Below are positions 1 through 10,623 of a stretch of 64,000 nt of DNA, one piece after another. Numbering within the stretch: the stretch's first letter is position 1; every line of letters starts with the position of its first letter. The notes below the pieces were generated by a model. The model had not been told where the DNA came from. It saw only the letters and a program-made list of their open reading frames with translations, and searched no databases. The position numbers and the translations under genes are program-made. Source of the stretch: an uncultured Nostoc sp. (lineage in GTDB: Bacteria > Cyanobacteriota > Cyanobacteriia > Cyanobacteriales > Nostocaceae); assembly GCF_937863485.1 (NCBI RefSeq), contig NZ_CALMFY010000046.1, positions 42,214 through 106,213 of the forward strand, written 5' to 3'.

Positions 1-452
1 GGGACAAAAGTGTCGATAAATGCTCCTGTTTGCCCGTTGTAGCGTAGAACACTATTACTTGTGCGGCTGTTAATACTGGTAACGTAGAGATTGCTGTCAG
101 GTCCAAAAACCAAGTCTTCAGGTGAATCTAGTCCACCACTACCGGAAGGAACAAAGGTACTAATGAAATTCCCTGTTTTTCCGTCGTAACGTTGGACGTT
201 ACCGCTCAAAATACTACTAACATACAAATTATTATCGGGTCCAATAGTTAAGCCAGTGGGTCCCTGTAGTCCGCCACTACCGGAAGGAACGAAGTCATCA
301 ATGAATTCTCCCGTTTTTTCGTCGTAGCGCAGAACGGAGTTATTATTAAAACTCCCGACTAAAAGTGCTGCATCAGCTCTTGGGGCTATCCACCCTAGTA
401 ATGCAAAGCTTATTAGTGGGAGGCTGATATAACAAAAGTTGAAAAATCTCAT
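1..452 (-). CDS. secreted beta-propeller (NHL/SMP-30-like) protein, 5' part only
   Basis: The reading frame is open from an ATG at 450-452 to the left edge of the window, so the C-terminus is missing. The first ~28 residues form a signal peptide (MRFFNF..., a hydrophobic stretch, then ADA before ALLVGSF), so the product is exported. The rest consists of repeats of about 40 residues, each with a VLRYD-K-TG-FI-D/T-FVPSGSGGL core followed by a GPDxNLYV strand, the pattern of NHL or SMP-30-type propeller blades. The repeats are also visible in the DNA: a stretch around 136-158 recurs around 272-294. Function and ligand cannot be read from this fragment; cyanobacterial relatives often end in a PEP-CTERM sorting signal, which would lie outside the window. 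Confidence 0.75.
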   Translation of the reverse strand, partial: MRFFNFCYISLPLISFALLGWIAPRADAALLVGSFNNNSVLRYDEKTGEFIDDFVPSGSGGLQGPTGLTIGPDNNLYVSSILSGNVQRYDGKTGNFISTFVPSGSGGLDSPEDLVFGPDSNLYVTSINSRTSNSVLRYNGQTGAFIDTFV

Positions 453-738
453 AATTTTGTTAGCTCCTACAATCATAATTACTTAATACAGTTAATCATA
501 AATTTGTAGCCTCTCATTTGTCCTGCTTCCCCTGCCTGCCTCAACGGATAAATTTCCTTAATCCAAGCGTATTGGTATTTACTGTGGTAATGACACAAAC
601 TTGTGCATTACAAAAACCACTCTTGGTAAAAAATATCTGCTAATCTTTCACCCAACTTCTAGCGAAAGAAAGAGTTTCAGGCTGAGTATCTCTGTAATCA
701 TGAAATGCGGACAAGTATTAACCTGCTTAATAACTGAT
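453..738. other. intergenic region, divergent promoters expected
   Basis: This gap separates the minus-strand propeller gene from the plus-strand alpha-glucosidase. It holds a 20-nt sequence at 556-575 that recurs exactly at 37171-37190, so it is a piece of a dispersed repeat. No clear -35/-10 pair was identified. Confidence 0.4.
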
Positions 739-3135
739 ATGCCGCAATATTTCGGAAAACTACCCACTACTAACCAACCTTGGACAACAGTTAGCAATGT
801 AAAAGCTGTAACCTGGGACAATAATATTATTAATTTTGACTGTGGTGACTCACGCCTTACCATCAGCGTACTTGCTCCCAATTTAATCCGTGTGCGTTTT
901 GCACAAACTGGGGAATTTATGCCTCGCCGCTCTTGGGCAGTGACGCTGGATGATGCAGAATGGGCGACAACACCTTTTGCAGTCCGGGAAACTGAAGCGA
1001 CGGTAGAAATTGAAACAGCACAGATTCGTGTGTGCGTCCAGCGAGAAAAATGTCGCATCGCCTGTTTCGATAAAGATAATCGTCCCTTTGCCCAAGATGC
1101 AGAGATGGGTATAGGTTGGCGGATGGGCGCAGTTGCAGGGTGGAAAGAAATTGCAGCCGATGAACATTTCTATGGCTTTGGTGAACGCACAGGCTTTCTA
1201 GATAAACTCAGTGAAGTAAAAACCAACTGGACAACGGATTCTTTAGATTATGATGCACTGAGTGATGAAATGTACCAGGCAATTCCATTTTTTATGGCTT
1301 TGCGCCCCCAGGTAAGCTATGGCATCTTTTTCAATACCACTTTTTGGAGTCAGTTCGATATCGGTGCTGAACAACCAGGTATTTGGAAGATGGAAACTCG
1401 TGGCGGTGAATTGGATTATTACATTATCTATGGCCCCGAACCAGCCCAAATCCTAAACACATATACTCAGCTAACTGGGAGAATGCCATTACCGCCGAAA
1501 TGGGCGCTAGGTTATCATCAATGTCGCTGGAGTTACGAATCAGAAACCGTTGTCCGGGAACTAGCAAAGGAATTTCGCCAACGCCGCATTCCCTGCGATG
1601 TCATTCACCTCGATATTGACTATATGCGGGGCTATCGGGTGTTTACTTGGAGTCCTCAGCGTTTCCCCAACGCCGCAAAACTTATTAGTGATTTAGCACA
1701 GGATGGTTTCAAAACAGTCACAATCATTGATCCTGGTGTGAAATATGAACCAGAAGGGAATTATGATGTTTTTGATCAAGGATTAGAAAACGACTATTTT
1801 GTGCGTAAAGCCGATGGTACGTTGTTCCACGGCTACGTTTGGCCTGAGAAAGCTGTTTTTCCTGACTTTTTACGTCCTGATGTGTGTAACTGGTGGGCTG
1901 ATTTACACAAAAGTCTAACTGATGTTGGTGTGGCAGGAATTTGGAATGATATGAATGAACCTGCCATCAACGATCGCCCCTTTGGTGATGAAGGTGAAAA
2001 AATTTGGTTTCCCCTAGATGCACCACAGGGGGGAGATGGGGATAATTCTCAATCCAAAATCCAAAATCGTTCGACTGAGCGAAGCCGAAGTCCAAAATCT
2101 AAAATTGATGTGACTCATACAGAAGTGCATAACTTGTATGGGTTGATGATGGCTAAAGCTTGTTATGAAGGATTGGAACGGCATCGAAGCTCTGAGCGAT
2201 CATTTGTGTTAACGCGATCGGGTTATGCTGGTGTGCAACGCTGGTCTTCTGTGTGGATGGGGGATAACCAATCGTTGTGGGAGCATTTAGAAATGTCTCT
2301 ACCGATGCTTTGCAACATGGGACTTTCGGGTGTGGGGTTTGTGGGTTGCGATATTGGCGGGTTTGCTGGTAACGCCACAGCTGAATTATTCGCTCGGTGG
2401 ATGCAGGTAGGAATGCTGTACCCAATGATGCGTGGTCACTCGGCAATGTCTACTGCTCGTCATGAACCTTGGGTATTTGGCGATCGCGTTGAAAATATCT
2501 GTCGAGAATATATTAATTTACGCTACCAATTACTTCCCTACATTTATAGTCTTTTCTGGGAAGCAGCAACAACGGGCGCACCGATTTTAAGACCCTTATT
2601 GTACCATTTCCCCAACGATCCGAAAACCTATAGCCTCTACGATCAAGTATTGCTAGGTGCGTCGCTGATGGCTGCACCAATTTACCGCCCTGGAGTTGAG
2701 CATCGATCTGTCTATTTACCCCTTGGCACTTGGTATGATTGGTGGAGTGATGAGCGTTATGAAGGCCCGATTCACATTCTTGCTCATGCACCACTAGAAA
2801 GAATGCCACTGTATGTCCGCAGCGGTGCGATCGTTCCCATGCAACCTGTCAGGCAATACGTTGAGCAAGCCCCACTCGATGAGATCAGATTACGGATTTG
2901 GTCTGGTAATAACGAATACCAGCTATTTGAAGATGATGGACAGACAAACAAGTATCAAGATAAAAGTTTTTCGCTAATAAATATAAGCGTATTTACAGAG
3001 GCAAACCAAACAGTTGTGGAAATTGGAGCGAGAGTTGGAGAATGGACAGCACCGCGTGAAGTGATTGTAGAACTTGTTGGTGTTGGAGAGCAACGTTTCC
3101 AAGATGATGGTAAGCAACGTAGCCTGCAATTCTGA
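739..3135 (+). CDS. alpha-glucosidase, glycoside hydrolase family 31
   Basis: This enzyme should hydrolyse terminal alpha-glucosidic bonds of maltose-type oligosaccharides in the cytoplasm; there is no signal peptide. The GH31 fold is clear: an N-terminal beta-sandwich domain with HFYGFGERTG, then the (beta/alpha)8 barrel. The nucleophile is the Asp of WNDMNEP (residue 404) and the acid/base is the Asp of WMGDNQS (residue 509). The RSGYAG and HSAMSTARHEPW segments are also typical. The frame is open upstream to a TTG at 601 and an ATG at 700, but MPQYFGKLP at 739 is the start I recall from related cyanobacterial proteins, so it was chosen; no strong ribosome binding site decides it. Odd feature: residues ~435-457 are low-complexity (SQSKIQNRSTERSRSPKSKI) and encoded by a dispersed repeat inserted in frame. 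A strong terminator follows the stop codon. Confidence 0.93.
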   Translation: MPQYFGKLPTTNQPWTTVSNVKAVTWDNNIINFDCGDSRLTISVLAPNLIRVRFAQTGEFMPRRSWAVTLDDAEWATTPFAVRETEATVEIETAQIRVCVQREKCRIACFDKDNRPFAQDAEMGIGWRMGAVAGWKEIAADEHFYGFGERTGFLDKLSEVKTNWTTDSLDYDALSDEMYQAIPFFMALRPQVSYGIFFNTTFWSQFDIGAEQPGIWKMETRGGELDYYIIYGPEPAQILNTYTQLTGRMPLPPKWALGYHQCRWSYESETVVRELAKEFRQRRIPCDVIHLDIDYMRGYRVFTWSPQRFPNAAKLISDLAQDGFKTVTIIDPGVKYEPEGNYDVFDQGLENDYFVRKADGTLFHGYVWPEKAVFPDFLRPDVCNWWADLHKSLTDVGVAGIWNDMNEPAINDRPFGDEGEKIWFPLDAPQGGDGDNSQSKIQNRSTERSRSPKSKIDVTHTEVHNLYGLMMAKACYEGLERHRSSERSFVLTRSGYAGVQRWSSVWMGDNQSLWEHLEMSLPMLCNMGLSGVGFVGCDIGGFAGNATAELFARWMQVGMLYPMMRGHSAMSTARHEPWVFGDRVENICREYINLRYQLLPYIYSLFWEAATTGAPILRPLLYHFPNDPKTYSLYDQVLLGASLMAAPIYRPGVEHRSVYLPLGTWYDWWSDERYEGPIHILAHAPLERMPLYVRSGAIVPMQPVRQYVEQAPLDEIRLRIWSGNNEYQLFEDDGQTNKYQDKSFSLINISVFTEANQTVVEIGARVGEWTAPREVIVELVGVGEQRFQDDGKQRSLQF
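2046..2108. repeat. dispersed repeat inserted in frame in the GH31 gene
   Basis: A run of AATCCAAAATC-type units flanks a TTCGACTGAGCGAAGCCGAA imperfect palindrome. AAATC-type units of this kind occur outside genes at 20548-20571 and 40266-40291. Here the repeat has no stop codon in the gene frame and adds about 21 residues to a surface region of the barrel. Confidence 0.7.
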
Positions 3136-3143
3136 TAGACCAC

Positions 3144-3177
3144 AAAGGTGGTTCAAAAAACCACCTTTATTTCTGAT
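3144..3177 (+). terminator. rho-independent terminator after the GH31 gene
   Basis: A perfect 10-bp stem (AAAGGTGGTT / AACCACCTTT) with a 5-nt loop starts 9 nt after the TGA and runs into ATTTCTGATTTTC. The position, stem and T-rich tail fit a terminator for the alpha-glucosidase transcript. Confidence 0.75.
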
Positions 3178-3321
3178 TTTCAATTGTCCAAGAAAAAATA
3201 TGCATAAGGGTAGATGAAAAGCAAGTCAAAGGGTAACATACAATACAAAGGGTAGAAATAGTTAAACCGTAAGAAATACGTAAATTTACTACGCTAGATA
3301 GATGCGGTTAGAGAACACTCA

Positions 3322-6300
3322 ATGTTAAATATTAACCGCTTGCGGTTGCAAGATATATTTAAAATCCCTACAAATTTACTTGTAGGAAAAGTTGCAAGTG
3401 CGATCGCTGTTTTTGTTGGCAGCTTGGTACTAGTTGGCTGGTGGTTTGGCATTGAAGTTCTCAAGCGCGGCTTCCCTGGTAGTCCGGCCACAATGAAAGT
3501 CAACACAGCGCTGTGTTTTGTGCTGTGTGGTGTGTCGCTGTGGCTGTTTTTAAGAGGAGGGGGAAACAATTCAAAATTCAAAATTCAAGTTGCGCTGGAA
3601 GCGCACCAAAGGTGCGACTCAAAATTATTTCCCCACTTCCCCACTCTTCTAATTTCTAGGGTCTGTGCAATAGCGGCTACCACAATTGCTGTGCTTACAG
3701 TCTGTGAATATCTGTTTGGCTGGAATCTTGGTATTGACGAACTGCTATCGCGTGATTCGCTAACTAGCATAGCGACATTGCATCAGGGGCGAATGGGGGT
3801 GAACACAGCAGTGAACTTTATGCTGGTGGGCGTCGCCCTACAGATTGTGGTTAATCCAAAAACCGACCGCAGTTATTGGTATGCCCAGATTATCGCTCTG
3901 ATAGCTACTTTAATTTCCTTTCAAGCGCTCATGGGCTATGCCTATAAAGTGAAAGTTCTCTACGGACTTGCCCCTTATACAACATCAATGGCCTTACACA
4001 CAGCGGTGTTGTTCAGCTTACTAGATATAGGCATTCTCTGGGCGCGACCAGAACAGGGGTTAATGAGGGTAGTTACAAGTGATACCTACGGCGGCTTACT
4101 TGCACGTCGTTTATTAATTGCCGCGATCGCAGTACCTTTTATACTGGGGTGGATAATTGTTGAAGGTCAACGGGCAGGACAATACGATCCAGCTTTTGCA
4201 GTATCGGTGTTTGCGATCGTCCTGATTGTGATTTTTACTGTTTTGATTTGGCAAAGTGCGGCGGTTATTGAACGTCTCAGCCATCAACGTGATCTTGCCC
4301 AAGAAGCACTGAGAACCTACGAAGCTAAACTGGGGAGTTTTGTTGATGCTAACGTTATCGGCATTCTGTTTGGTGACGTGTATGGCAGTATCCAGCAAGC
4401 AAACGACGAATTCTTGAGGATGATTGGTTACACGCGAGAGGATTTGTTAGCAGGCAGGCTAAGTTGGAGTAATATCACACCACCAGAGTATCTATATTTG
4501 AATGAGCGAAGTGTCGCCGAAGCACAAGGAAGCGCCAACGGTGCTTGTATGCCTTACGAGAAAGAATACATTCGTAAGGATGGTAGCCGCATCCCAGTTT
4601 TAGTTGGTTACGTGCTGCTAGGAGAAAACCGAGAAGAATCAGTAGCATTTATCCTCGACTTGAGTGAACGCAAGCAAGCAGAAGCAGAGCAACAAAAATT
4701 AGTATCGTTGGTAGAAAATAGCTCTGACTTTATCGGCATCGCCACCCTTGAGGGTGAATTACTCTACATAAATGATGCAGGTCAAAAACTGGTAGGGCTT
4801 GCAAGCCTTGATGAAGTGAGGCGAAAAGCAGTATTAGATTACGTCATGCCCAAAGACAAAGCCTATTTTCAAGAATATATACTGCCGACTGTGCTATTAC
4901 AAGGGCGCTGGCAAGGAGAATTCTGTTTTTGTCACCTCCAAACAGGTCAACCGATACCAGTTGATTACAACATCTTCACTGTTACAGACAACAACACAGG
5001 TCAGCCAATTGCCTTAGCAACTGTGACTCGCGACATTAGCGAACAAAAGCAGGCCAAGGAACAAATCTTACAACTAAACAAGGATTTACAGCGCCGCATT
5101 ACTGAGTTACAAACTTTGTTGGAGGTCATTCCCATTGGAATTGGCATTGCTGAAGATCCAAAATGCCAAAATATCAAGGTCAACCCTGCTTTTGCCAAGC
5201 AGTTGGGGATATCGTCAGATACAAATGCCTCCCTCAACGCTCCCAGTGACGAAAAATCGACAAGCTTTAAAATCTACCGAGAAGGAAGGGAACTGTCAGC
5301 AGAGGAACTGCCAATGCAATACTCTGCCACTCATGGTGTCGAAGTTCTGGATTGTGAACTCGATGTCGTCCATGAAAATGGAAAAATCGTCAACCTGTTG
5401 GAGTATGTTGCACCCCTGTTTGACGAAGAGGGTAAAACTAGAGGAAGCGTCGGTGCATTTTTAGATATTACGGAGCGCAAACAGGCAGAGGAAGTACTTT
5501 TAAATCAGCAAAAATGGCTGGAGGATGTGTTAAATCTGATGCCCAGACCGTTGCTGTTTATCGAACCAGGAACGGCGCGGGTAACTTTTGCCAATCGCTC
5601 TGCTGACGAATTAGCTGGGGGCGAATTTCCCAAAGGTGTACCAGCCGCAGATTATCACACAGTTTACCACTACACAGATGCAACTGGCGATCGCATCCCC
5701 AATCAGCAAATGCCAGGAGTGCGGGTTGCCCTTGGCGAACGCCTGAATGGATTGGAAGTAGACTGGCACACTCCCGGTGGTGTCCGCTCTCTACTAGTAT
5801 TTGCTGATACCCTGCCAGCAATGCACGGTCATCCAACTACCTGTATCTTGGTGTTCCAAGAGATTAGCAACCTCAAAAAGGTACAAAAAGCACTCTTGTT
5901 AGGTTACAAAAGGCTAAACCTACTATTTGATACAGCTAACGATTTACTATCGAGCCAACAACCAGTAGTACTAATCGATAGCGTCTACCGAAAACTAAAA
6001 GACCAAATTAGTTTAGATATTTACTTTAACTATTTGGTTGAGGATAACTCTCAGATATTGCAATTGGGGTCTTACAGTGGCATTTCCCAGGAGATGGCAA
6101 AGGAAATTGAGAGGTTGGCATTTGGTCAAGGGGTTTGTGGTACTGTAGCGCTCTCACGCCATCCCATAGCTGTAGAGAATGTGCAGCAATCCACTGAAGA
6201 GAAAACAGAATTGATTCGCTCTTTAGGCATTAGTGCTTATTATTCATACCCATTGATTGCTCAAGGACGGCTGTTGGGTACTCTTTCTTTTGGCAGCCGC

Positions 6301-7320
6301 ACTCTGTTAAGCTTCACCGACAATCAAAAGGGGATGATGCAAGCAGTATGCGACCAAATAGCGATCGCAATGGAACGGGCTAGTTTAATTGCTTCTTTGC
6401 AACAACAAACTGAGGAGTTGCAAGATGCTAACCGCATGAAGGATGAATTCTTAGGGATATTGTCCCACGAGTTGCGATCGCCCCTCAATGCCATCCTTGC
6501 CTGGGCGCAATTACTGCAACGAAGCAAGCTCAGTGAAACCCAAATGGCTAGGGCTACGGAGACAATTGAGCGCAATGCGAAGGCGCAAACCCAGCTAATT
6601 GAAGACCTGCTGGATGTATCACGGATGATTAGAGGTAAGTTACGCCTCAATGTTGGTAGTTGCAATTTGGTTGGGATAATTGAGTCAGCCATTGAAACTG
6701 TTAGTCTAGCCGCCCAGTCCAAGGAAATCGATTTGAGATTTTCCCTGATTCCCTCAAAAGAAACGCGAAATGCGCCACCGGGGATACTCCCCGTAGTTAC
6801 TTTCGCGCAAAATTCCGATTTGGGATTAGGAATCAATCGCGAAAATCTAGAATCTCTAGAAGCACAATCCCAAACCAATCAACACTCAAAGGATAGCAAG
6901 TTTAGCGAAAATTCTCAATTCTTAATTTCCGGGGATTTCGAGCGTTTGCAGCAAATCATCTGGAATCTGCTATCCAATGCCATCAAATTCACACCCGTAG
7001 GAGGACGGGTAGAGGTGCAATTGTCAGTAGTCACTGGTGAAGAAAAACAACAGACAACGGATAATGCCCAAATTCAGGTGATTGACACAGGCATTGGTAT
7101 CAGTCCTGACTTTCTTCCTTACGTCTTTGATTGCTTTCGTCAAGCTGATAGTTCTAACACTAGAACCTATGGTGGATTAGGACTAGGATTAGCGATCGTG
7201 CGTCATTTAGTAGAATTACATGGCGGTACTATCCATGTAGATAGTCCAGGTAAAGAGCAAGGAGCAAGGTTTACAGTCAAGCTACCACTTTTGAAAAGTC
7301 GCCCCCTCGCAGCCTCGTAG
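3322..7320 (+). CDS. membrane-anchored multi-PAS/GAF sensor histidine kinase
   Basis: Large hybrid-less sensor kinase of 1332 residues. Residues 1-325 hold about seven to eight membrane helices with a duplicated MxVNTAxxFxLxGVxL motif (around residues 54 and 155). Then come four PAS-type segments (about 332-450, 455-575, 595-715, 726-850), each but the last ending in a D-I/L-S/T-ER/EQKQA linker, and a GAF domain (about 866-1020). The HisKA domain has the phospho-accepting His 1049 in [12 protein letters not shown], and the HATPase domain has [16 protein letters not shown] and GGLGLGLAI. There is no receiver domain and no adjacent response regulator, so its partner is unknown. Odd: two low-complexity stretches (about residues 82-108 and 1146-1203) coincide with dispersed repeats inserted in frame; the second lies between the H-box and N-box. 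Confidence 0.92.
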   Translation: MLNINRLRLQDIFKIPTNLLVGKVASAIAVFVGSLVLVGWWFGIEVLKRGFPGSPATMKVNTALCFVLCGVSLWLFLRGGGNNSKFKIQVALEAHQRCDSKLFPHFPTLLISRVCAIAATTIAVLTVCEYLFGWNLGIDELLSRDSLTSIATLHQGRMGVNTAVNFMLVGVALQIVVNPKTDRSYWYAQIIALIATLISFQALMGYAYKVKVLYGLAPYTTSMALHTAVLFSLLDIGILWARPEQGLMRVVTSDTYGGLLARRLLIAAIAVPFILGWIIVEGQRAGQYDPAFAVSVFAIVLIVIFTVLIWQSAAVIERLSHQRDLAQEALRTYEAKLGSFVDANVIGILFGDVYGSIQQANDEFLRMIGYTREDLLAGRLSWSNITPPEYLYLNERSVAEAQGSANGACMPYEKEYIRKDGSRIPVLVGYVLLGENREESVAFILDLSERKQAEAEQQKLVSLVENSSDFIGIATLEGELLYINDAGQKLVGLASLDEVRRKAVLDYVMPKDKAYFQEYILPTVLLQGRWQGEFCFCHLQTGQPIPVDYNIFTVTDNNTGQPIALATVTRDISEQKQAKEQILQLNKDLQRRITELQTLLEVIPIGIGIAEDPKCQNIKVNPAFAKQLGISSDTNASLNAPSDEKSTSFKIYREGRELSAEELPMQYSATHGVEVLDCELDVVHENGKIVNLLEYVAPLFDEEGKTRGSVGAFLDITERKQAEEVLLNQQKWLEDVLNLMPRPLLFIEPGTARVTFANRSADELAGGEFPKGVPAADYHTVYHYTDATGDRIPNQQMPGVRVALGERLNGLEVDWHTPGGVRSLLVFADTLPAMHGHPTTCILVFQEISNLKKVQKALLLGYKRLNLLFDTANDLLSSQQPVVLIDSVYRKLKDQISLDIYFNYLVEDNSQILQLGSYSGISQEMAKEIERLAFGQGVCGTVALSRHPIAVENVQQSTEEKTELIRSLGISAYYSYPLIAQGRLLGTLSFGSRTLLSFTDNQKGMMQAVCDQIAIAMERASLIASLQQQTEELQDANRMKDEFLGILSHELRSPLNAILAWAQLLQRSKLSETQMARATETIERNAKAQTQLIEDLLDVSRMIRGKLRLNVGSCNLVGIIESAIETVSLAAQSKEIDLRFSLIPSKETRNAPPGILPVVTFAQNSDLGLGINRENLESLEAQSQTNQHSKDSKFSENSQFLISGDFERLQQIIWNLLSNAIKFTPVGGRVEVQLSVVTGEEKQQTTDNAQIQVIDTGIGISPDFLPYVFDCFRQADSSNTRTYGGLGLGLAIVRHLVELHGGTIHVDSPGKEQGARFTVKLPLLKSRPLAAS
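3567..3645. repeat. dispersed repeat in frame in the kinase N-terminal region
   Basis: AATTCAAAATTCAAAATTCAAG is followed by the imperfect palindrome GCGCTGGAAGCGC and ACCAAAGGTGCGAC. The reverse complement of nearly the same sequence lies in the intergenic region at 40078-40138, which shows this is a mobile or copied repeat rather than native coding sequence. Confidence 0.75.
6757..6930. repeat. low-complexity insert between kinase H-box and N-box, probably repeat-derived
   Basis: About 55 extra residues separate the [11 protein letters not shown] strand from [12 protein letters not shown]. The DNA holds a GAAACGCGAAATGCGCC...ACTTTCGCGC inverted arrangement, CGGGGATACTCCCCG, and a CTAGAATCTCTAG palindrome, then an AATTCTCAATTCTTAATT run of the type that occurs at repeat edges elsewhere in such genomes. 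Confidence 0.55.
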
Positions 7321-8176
7321 CCTCTCCTCATACCCTATTCCCTTCTTCCTAATATCAGAATTTATACAAAATTCCAAATTTTCCCCAATTACCAATTACC
7401 AAAAAGCAGTTTTTTCCTTTGCAATTTAGTGTAGGTGAATACCTGCATTAGAAAAATCTTTATATGTATATTTTTATTTCAATATGAATAATTATTTTGT
7501 ATTGGGGCGATCGCTATTTAGTAGAAGCAGCTTCAATAGGCAATGCAATGACTCCCATTAAAAAGGCTTGCTGTTTTCTACTCCATTTTTTTAGCGGTTC
7601 CCAAGTGCATAAAGTACACAAAACCTCACCCATAACCCCTCTGGGTGAGTTTGGAGAGAGGAGATACTTATTCTTTATCAAGGTGAGGTACAGCTTAACC
7701 TCACTCTTTTATTACTCTCATTAGAGAATATTTAAAACTTTGTTTCTTTATGCTTGGTTCCTAACAAGGATTTTTTGGCTTTGCTTATCAAGCGAGGCTT
7801 TGAAAAAGATTCAAGGTGAGCATTTTATTTTTCTCTCCTCAGAGACATAAAAGAGCGTTAGGAAACGCTATAAGGAGGTGACTACAGGCGGAGAGAACTT
7901 ATCCAAAACTTATTGGAAGCAACTTCCGAAATAGGCAATTTTAGAGTTGTATTTAAATTATGTAACCTGAGTTAATCCAAACAGGCTACATAAATTGTTG
8001 TTTGGGTATTATCAAAAAACTATGTTAAAAATAACACTTGTATCCCTGCTGTTAGCATGATTGTTCTGTAATATTCACGTAATTTATTCAGATAATCATG
8101 TAAAAAAAAGATGTGCATCTTCCAACTACCATAAATCTAACTAATAAGCAGTATTTGATACATTACAATACCTCCT
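7321..8176. other. 855-bp intergenic region
   Basis: No supported gene. It holds a repeat-like segment around 7620-7700 (ACCCATAACCCCTCTGGGTGAG...), a perfect 6-bp hairpin with a GNRA-like loop at 7854-7869 (AGCGTT-AGGA-AACGCT) followed by an isolated AAGGAGGTGA at 7871-7880 with no start codon at the right distance, and an AT-rich promoter-like stretch before the LuxR-type gene. Confidence 0.4.
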
Positions 8177-8791
8177 ATGATTGCTCTAACAAAGACATTA
8201 GTACAAATAGTAGCTGAACCACAACAGCTAGATAGTATTAACTTACATGAGTCGAAGCGAGCTAATTTTTTACAAGAAGTAATTGAAGGCTTAGAAGACG
8301 GTATATTAATTTTAAGCAAGGCTGGTAAAGTGATTCATGCTAATGCATCTGCTCATCGCCTTTGTTGTCAATTTAATCAAGGCAATTTTAATCATAATTT
8401 TGTACCCCCAGCCATCTGGAATCTTTGTAAATCGTTAGTCAATAGTAGGTATTTGTTTTCTGATAAACTGCTAATTCTGTCAGATGAAATTGTGCTTGAT
8501 AAGTCAAATATTTTTCGTATTAGGGTGAGATTGCTAGATTTAGATGGGTTTGAAGTGCCTTGCTTATTAGTGACCATAGAAAACCAATATGAGTCTGTGA
8601 AAAATATAGCACTCACTGAAGTTAAAAAATTTGACCTGACGCCGCGAGAAGCTGAAATTTGGTTTCTCTATAGAAGCAACTACAGCTACAAAGAAATTGC
8701 TAATAAACTTTACATCACCATCAACACCGTGAAAAAGCACATGAAAAATATTCACACCAAGCGACAAGCATCTCTTGTACTTGAAGAGTAA
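8177..8791 (+). CDS. PAS-type LuxR-family transcriptional regulator
   Basis: A 204-residue DNA-binding regulator. Residues ~33-140 resemble a small PAS sensor (LEDGILILSKAGKVIHANASAHRLC), and residues ~152-204 are a LuxR/FixJ helix-turn-helix (LTPREAEIWFLYRSNYSYKEIANKLYITINTVKKHMKNIHTK is the classical pattern). The ATG follows CCTCCT-free AT-rich DNA, so the start rests on length only. It converges with the DUF4168 gene, with 8 bp between the two stop codons. The signal sensed and the targets cannot be told. Confidence 0.88.
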   Translation: MIALTKTLVQIVAEPQQLDSINLHESKRANFLQEVIEGLEDGILILSKAGKVIHANASAHRLCCQFNQGNFNHNFVPPAIWNLCKSLVNSRYLFSDKLLILSDEIVLDKSNIFRIRVRLLDLDGFEVPCLLVTIENQYESVKNIALTEVKKFDLTPREAEIWFLYRSNYSYKEIANKLYITINTVKKHMKNIHTKRQASLVLEE

Positions 8792-8799
8792 TATCGCAA

Positions 8800-9324
8800 T
8801 CATAATTGGTTATGCAAGTTGGGGCACAATGCTGTGTCCCTACTTGTATTCGGAGCTTTTTGTAGGCATAATAAGGTATTGGAAACCTGCTGTTTTAATA
8901 AGATATTGTTATTTTGTAGTTCCATAGTAATTTTGTTGAACTGATCATTGCTCAAACCATTATCTTTGACAATTTTTTCAGAGAGAGTACAGAAATTCTT
9001 GGCGATATCTTGAGCCTTTGTTGGAAGATCCTTTATACTGTTAGGATCGTTACAAACAATCTTGGGAATTTCTCCATTGCCAATAAGTTTTTTAATTTCT
9101 TCAAAGGCATTTTGACGGGCTGGCTCGATTGCAAGCACGGCTTGAGCGTAACTGTTGATTTCAGTATTGTTGACTATTGGTGTTGGAGTTTGACCATCAG
9201 CTTTTAAACTCAATGAAAACGCGTTGGAAATCACACTCACAGTAGCGATCGCACCGAAAAAGAATGATTGGAAAAGAATTCGCTTTCGGCTAGGTCGGAA
9301 AAAGAAGTCAGAAGTTTTCTTCAT
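8800..9324 (-). CDS. DUF4168 exported protein
   Basis: The 174-residue product starts with a basic stretch and a hydrophobic helix (about residues 18-38), consistent with a signal peptide or membrane anchor. The mature part fits the cyanobacterial DUF4168 family: YAQAVLAIEPARQNAFEEIKK, a VCNDPNSI segment, then NFCTLSEKIVKDNGLSNDQFNKI. Two cysteines (VCND and NFCTL) could form a disulfide in the periplasm. The family has no established function. It is convergent with the LuxR-type regulator. Confidence 0.8.
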   Translation of the reverse strand: MKKTSDFFFRPSRKRILFQSFFFGAIATVSVISNAFSLSLKADGQTPTPIVNNTEINSYAQAVLAIEPARQNAFEEIKKLIGNGEIPKIVCNDPNSIKDLPTKAQDIAKNFCTLSEKIVKDNGLSNDQFNKITMELQNNNILLKQQVSNTLLCLQKAPNTSRDTALCPNLHNQL

Positions 9325-9433
9325 ATAGTGTGTAACACAAAACTACATCAGGGATATTATAAGGACTTGGAATTATTTTCGGAGTTGGAAGTTCCAGCTA
9401 CCGCTGAATACATCAAGCTTTTATATTTGATTG

Positions 9434-10423
9434 TTAACTTCCTCGGCATACTTGACAAAGTTCGATGACTTTAGTCTGGAGTGTTGACATTTCTGATGCT
9501 CCTTGCTTGAGGCTGACTTCTAACTCCAGTAGTAGGGGTAAGCAAGAGATTAACTGTTGCACAGAAAGCAGCCTAATTTCTTGCTGTAAGAAGTAGATCC
9601 GTTTGGGATTACCGATATCAGCAGCAATAGCGATCGCTTGTTGATTGCGCTCACCACTTTCTATCATAATCTTCACCCATACCCAGGTGCGAAATTGTCC
9701 AATTAGTGTGGCAACTATCCGTAATCCCGGTTCGGCAGCATTGATCAGATCCGCCAACGTTGTCAAAGCTTTAGCTGTATCTCCTGTTCTGATTGCTGCT
9801 GCTAATTGTAAGCTATTTTGAGTAGTATTTCTTACTAACTTCGTCACGGTATCTACATCTAAAGGCTTGTTGCTACCTTGGGCATATAACCGCAATTTCT
9901 CTATTTCATTGTAGAGTAACCGTGTATCATTTCCTACAGATTCTGCCAACAGCTGGGCAGTATTGGCAGTCAGTTTCACGCCCACAGTCTGGGCTGCTTG
10001 ATTAACAGATTGCACCAGCAATTCTGTTTTCCAAGGGGGAATGAGGGGAAATTCTCGGAATTCGGTAGCAAATTGTTTTAACAATTTCGTGGATTTAAGG
10101 CGTTCATCTGGCTTGTTGCGGCTGGTGAGCAATAAAAATGAGTTTTCGGGAATGACTGATAGCGATCGCACCAATTCTGCTAACACATTGTCTGGACAGT
10201 GTTGGCACAGAGTAGTATTTATCAGCCATACCAAGCGCCCACCAGCGCCAAAAGTGGGTGTCATCACCTGATTTAACCCCTGGATAGCAGCATCAGCTTG
10301 ATCTGGGGGAAATGAAGTGTAATTAAAACTGATCCATTGGGGATCGAGGACGCGATCGCGCAGCATAGCGATCGCCTTTTCTATGGCAAAATCATCTTCA
10401 CCCCAGTAAACATAGATTGGCAT
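9434..10423 (-). CDS. holA: DNA polymerase III subunit delta
   Basis: The 329-residue protein matches HolA, the clamp-loader subunit that opens the beta sliding clamp. It begins MPIYVYWGEDDFAIEKAI, has the QGLNQVMTPTFGAGGRLVWL and SRNKPDERLKSTKLL segments of the AAA+-like N-terminal domain, and a helical C-terminal collar domain with SLKQGA near the end. Length is usual for the family. It is transcribed alone, as is common for holA in cyanobacteria. Confidence 0.93.
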   Translation of the reverse strand: MPIYVYWGEDDFAIEKAIAMLRDRVLDPQWISFNYTSFPPDQADAAIQGLNQVMTPTFGAGGRLVWLINTTLCQHCPDNVLAELVRSLSVIPENSFLLLTSRNKPDERLKSTKLLKQFATEFREFPLIPPWKTELLVQSVNQAAQTVGVKLTANTAQLLAESVGNDTRLLYNEIEKLRLYAQGSNKPLDVDTVTKLVRNTTQNSLQLAAAIRTGDTAKALTTLADLINAAEPGLRIVATLIGQFRTWVWVKIMIESGERNQQAIAIAADIGNPKRIYFLQQEIRLLSVQQLISCLPLLLELEVSLKQGASEMSTLQTKVIELCQVCRGS

Positions 10424-10623
10424 AGATAAACCTCATTGGGCATTGAGCAAAACAGTTCCGAATTCTGAGTAAATAAGTGAAATTCCCTACTTCTTTACTC
10501 AGCACTCCCCACTCCCCACTCTCTCAACTATCACACCCAGAAACTAAATACTTTTGAAATCATTCTGTCAATCAAGGTAATTTTCCCTAAAATCTATCAA
10601 GTGAGAGCGTGAGGCTATGAAGA

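Noticed and set aside
6324-6878. 184-codon open frame antisense to the histidine kinase
   Set aside because: It is opposite the well-supported HisKA coding region and has no recognisable protein pattern.
7497-7724. 75-codon plus frame
   Set aside because: TTG-started and made largely of ACCCATAACCCCTCTGGG repeat sequence.
7854-7880. Hairpin followed by AAGGAGGTGA as a leader of a small gene
   Set aside because: No start codon lies at ribosomal spacing after the strong Shine-Dalgarno-like sequence.
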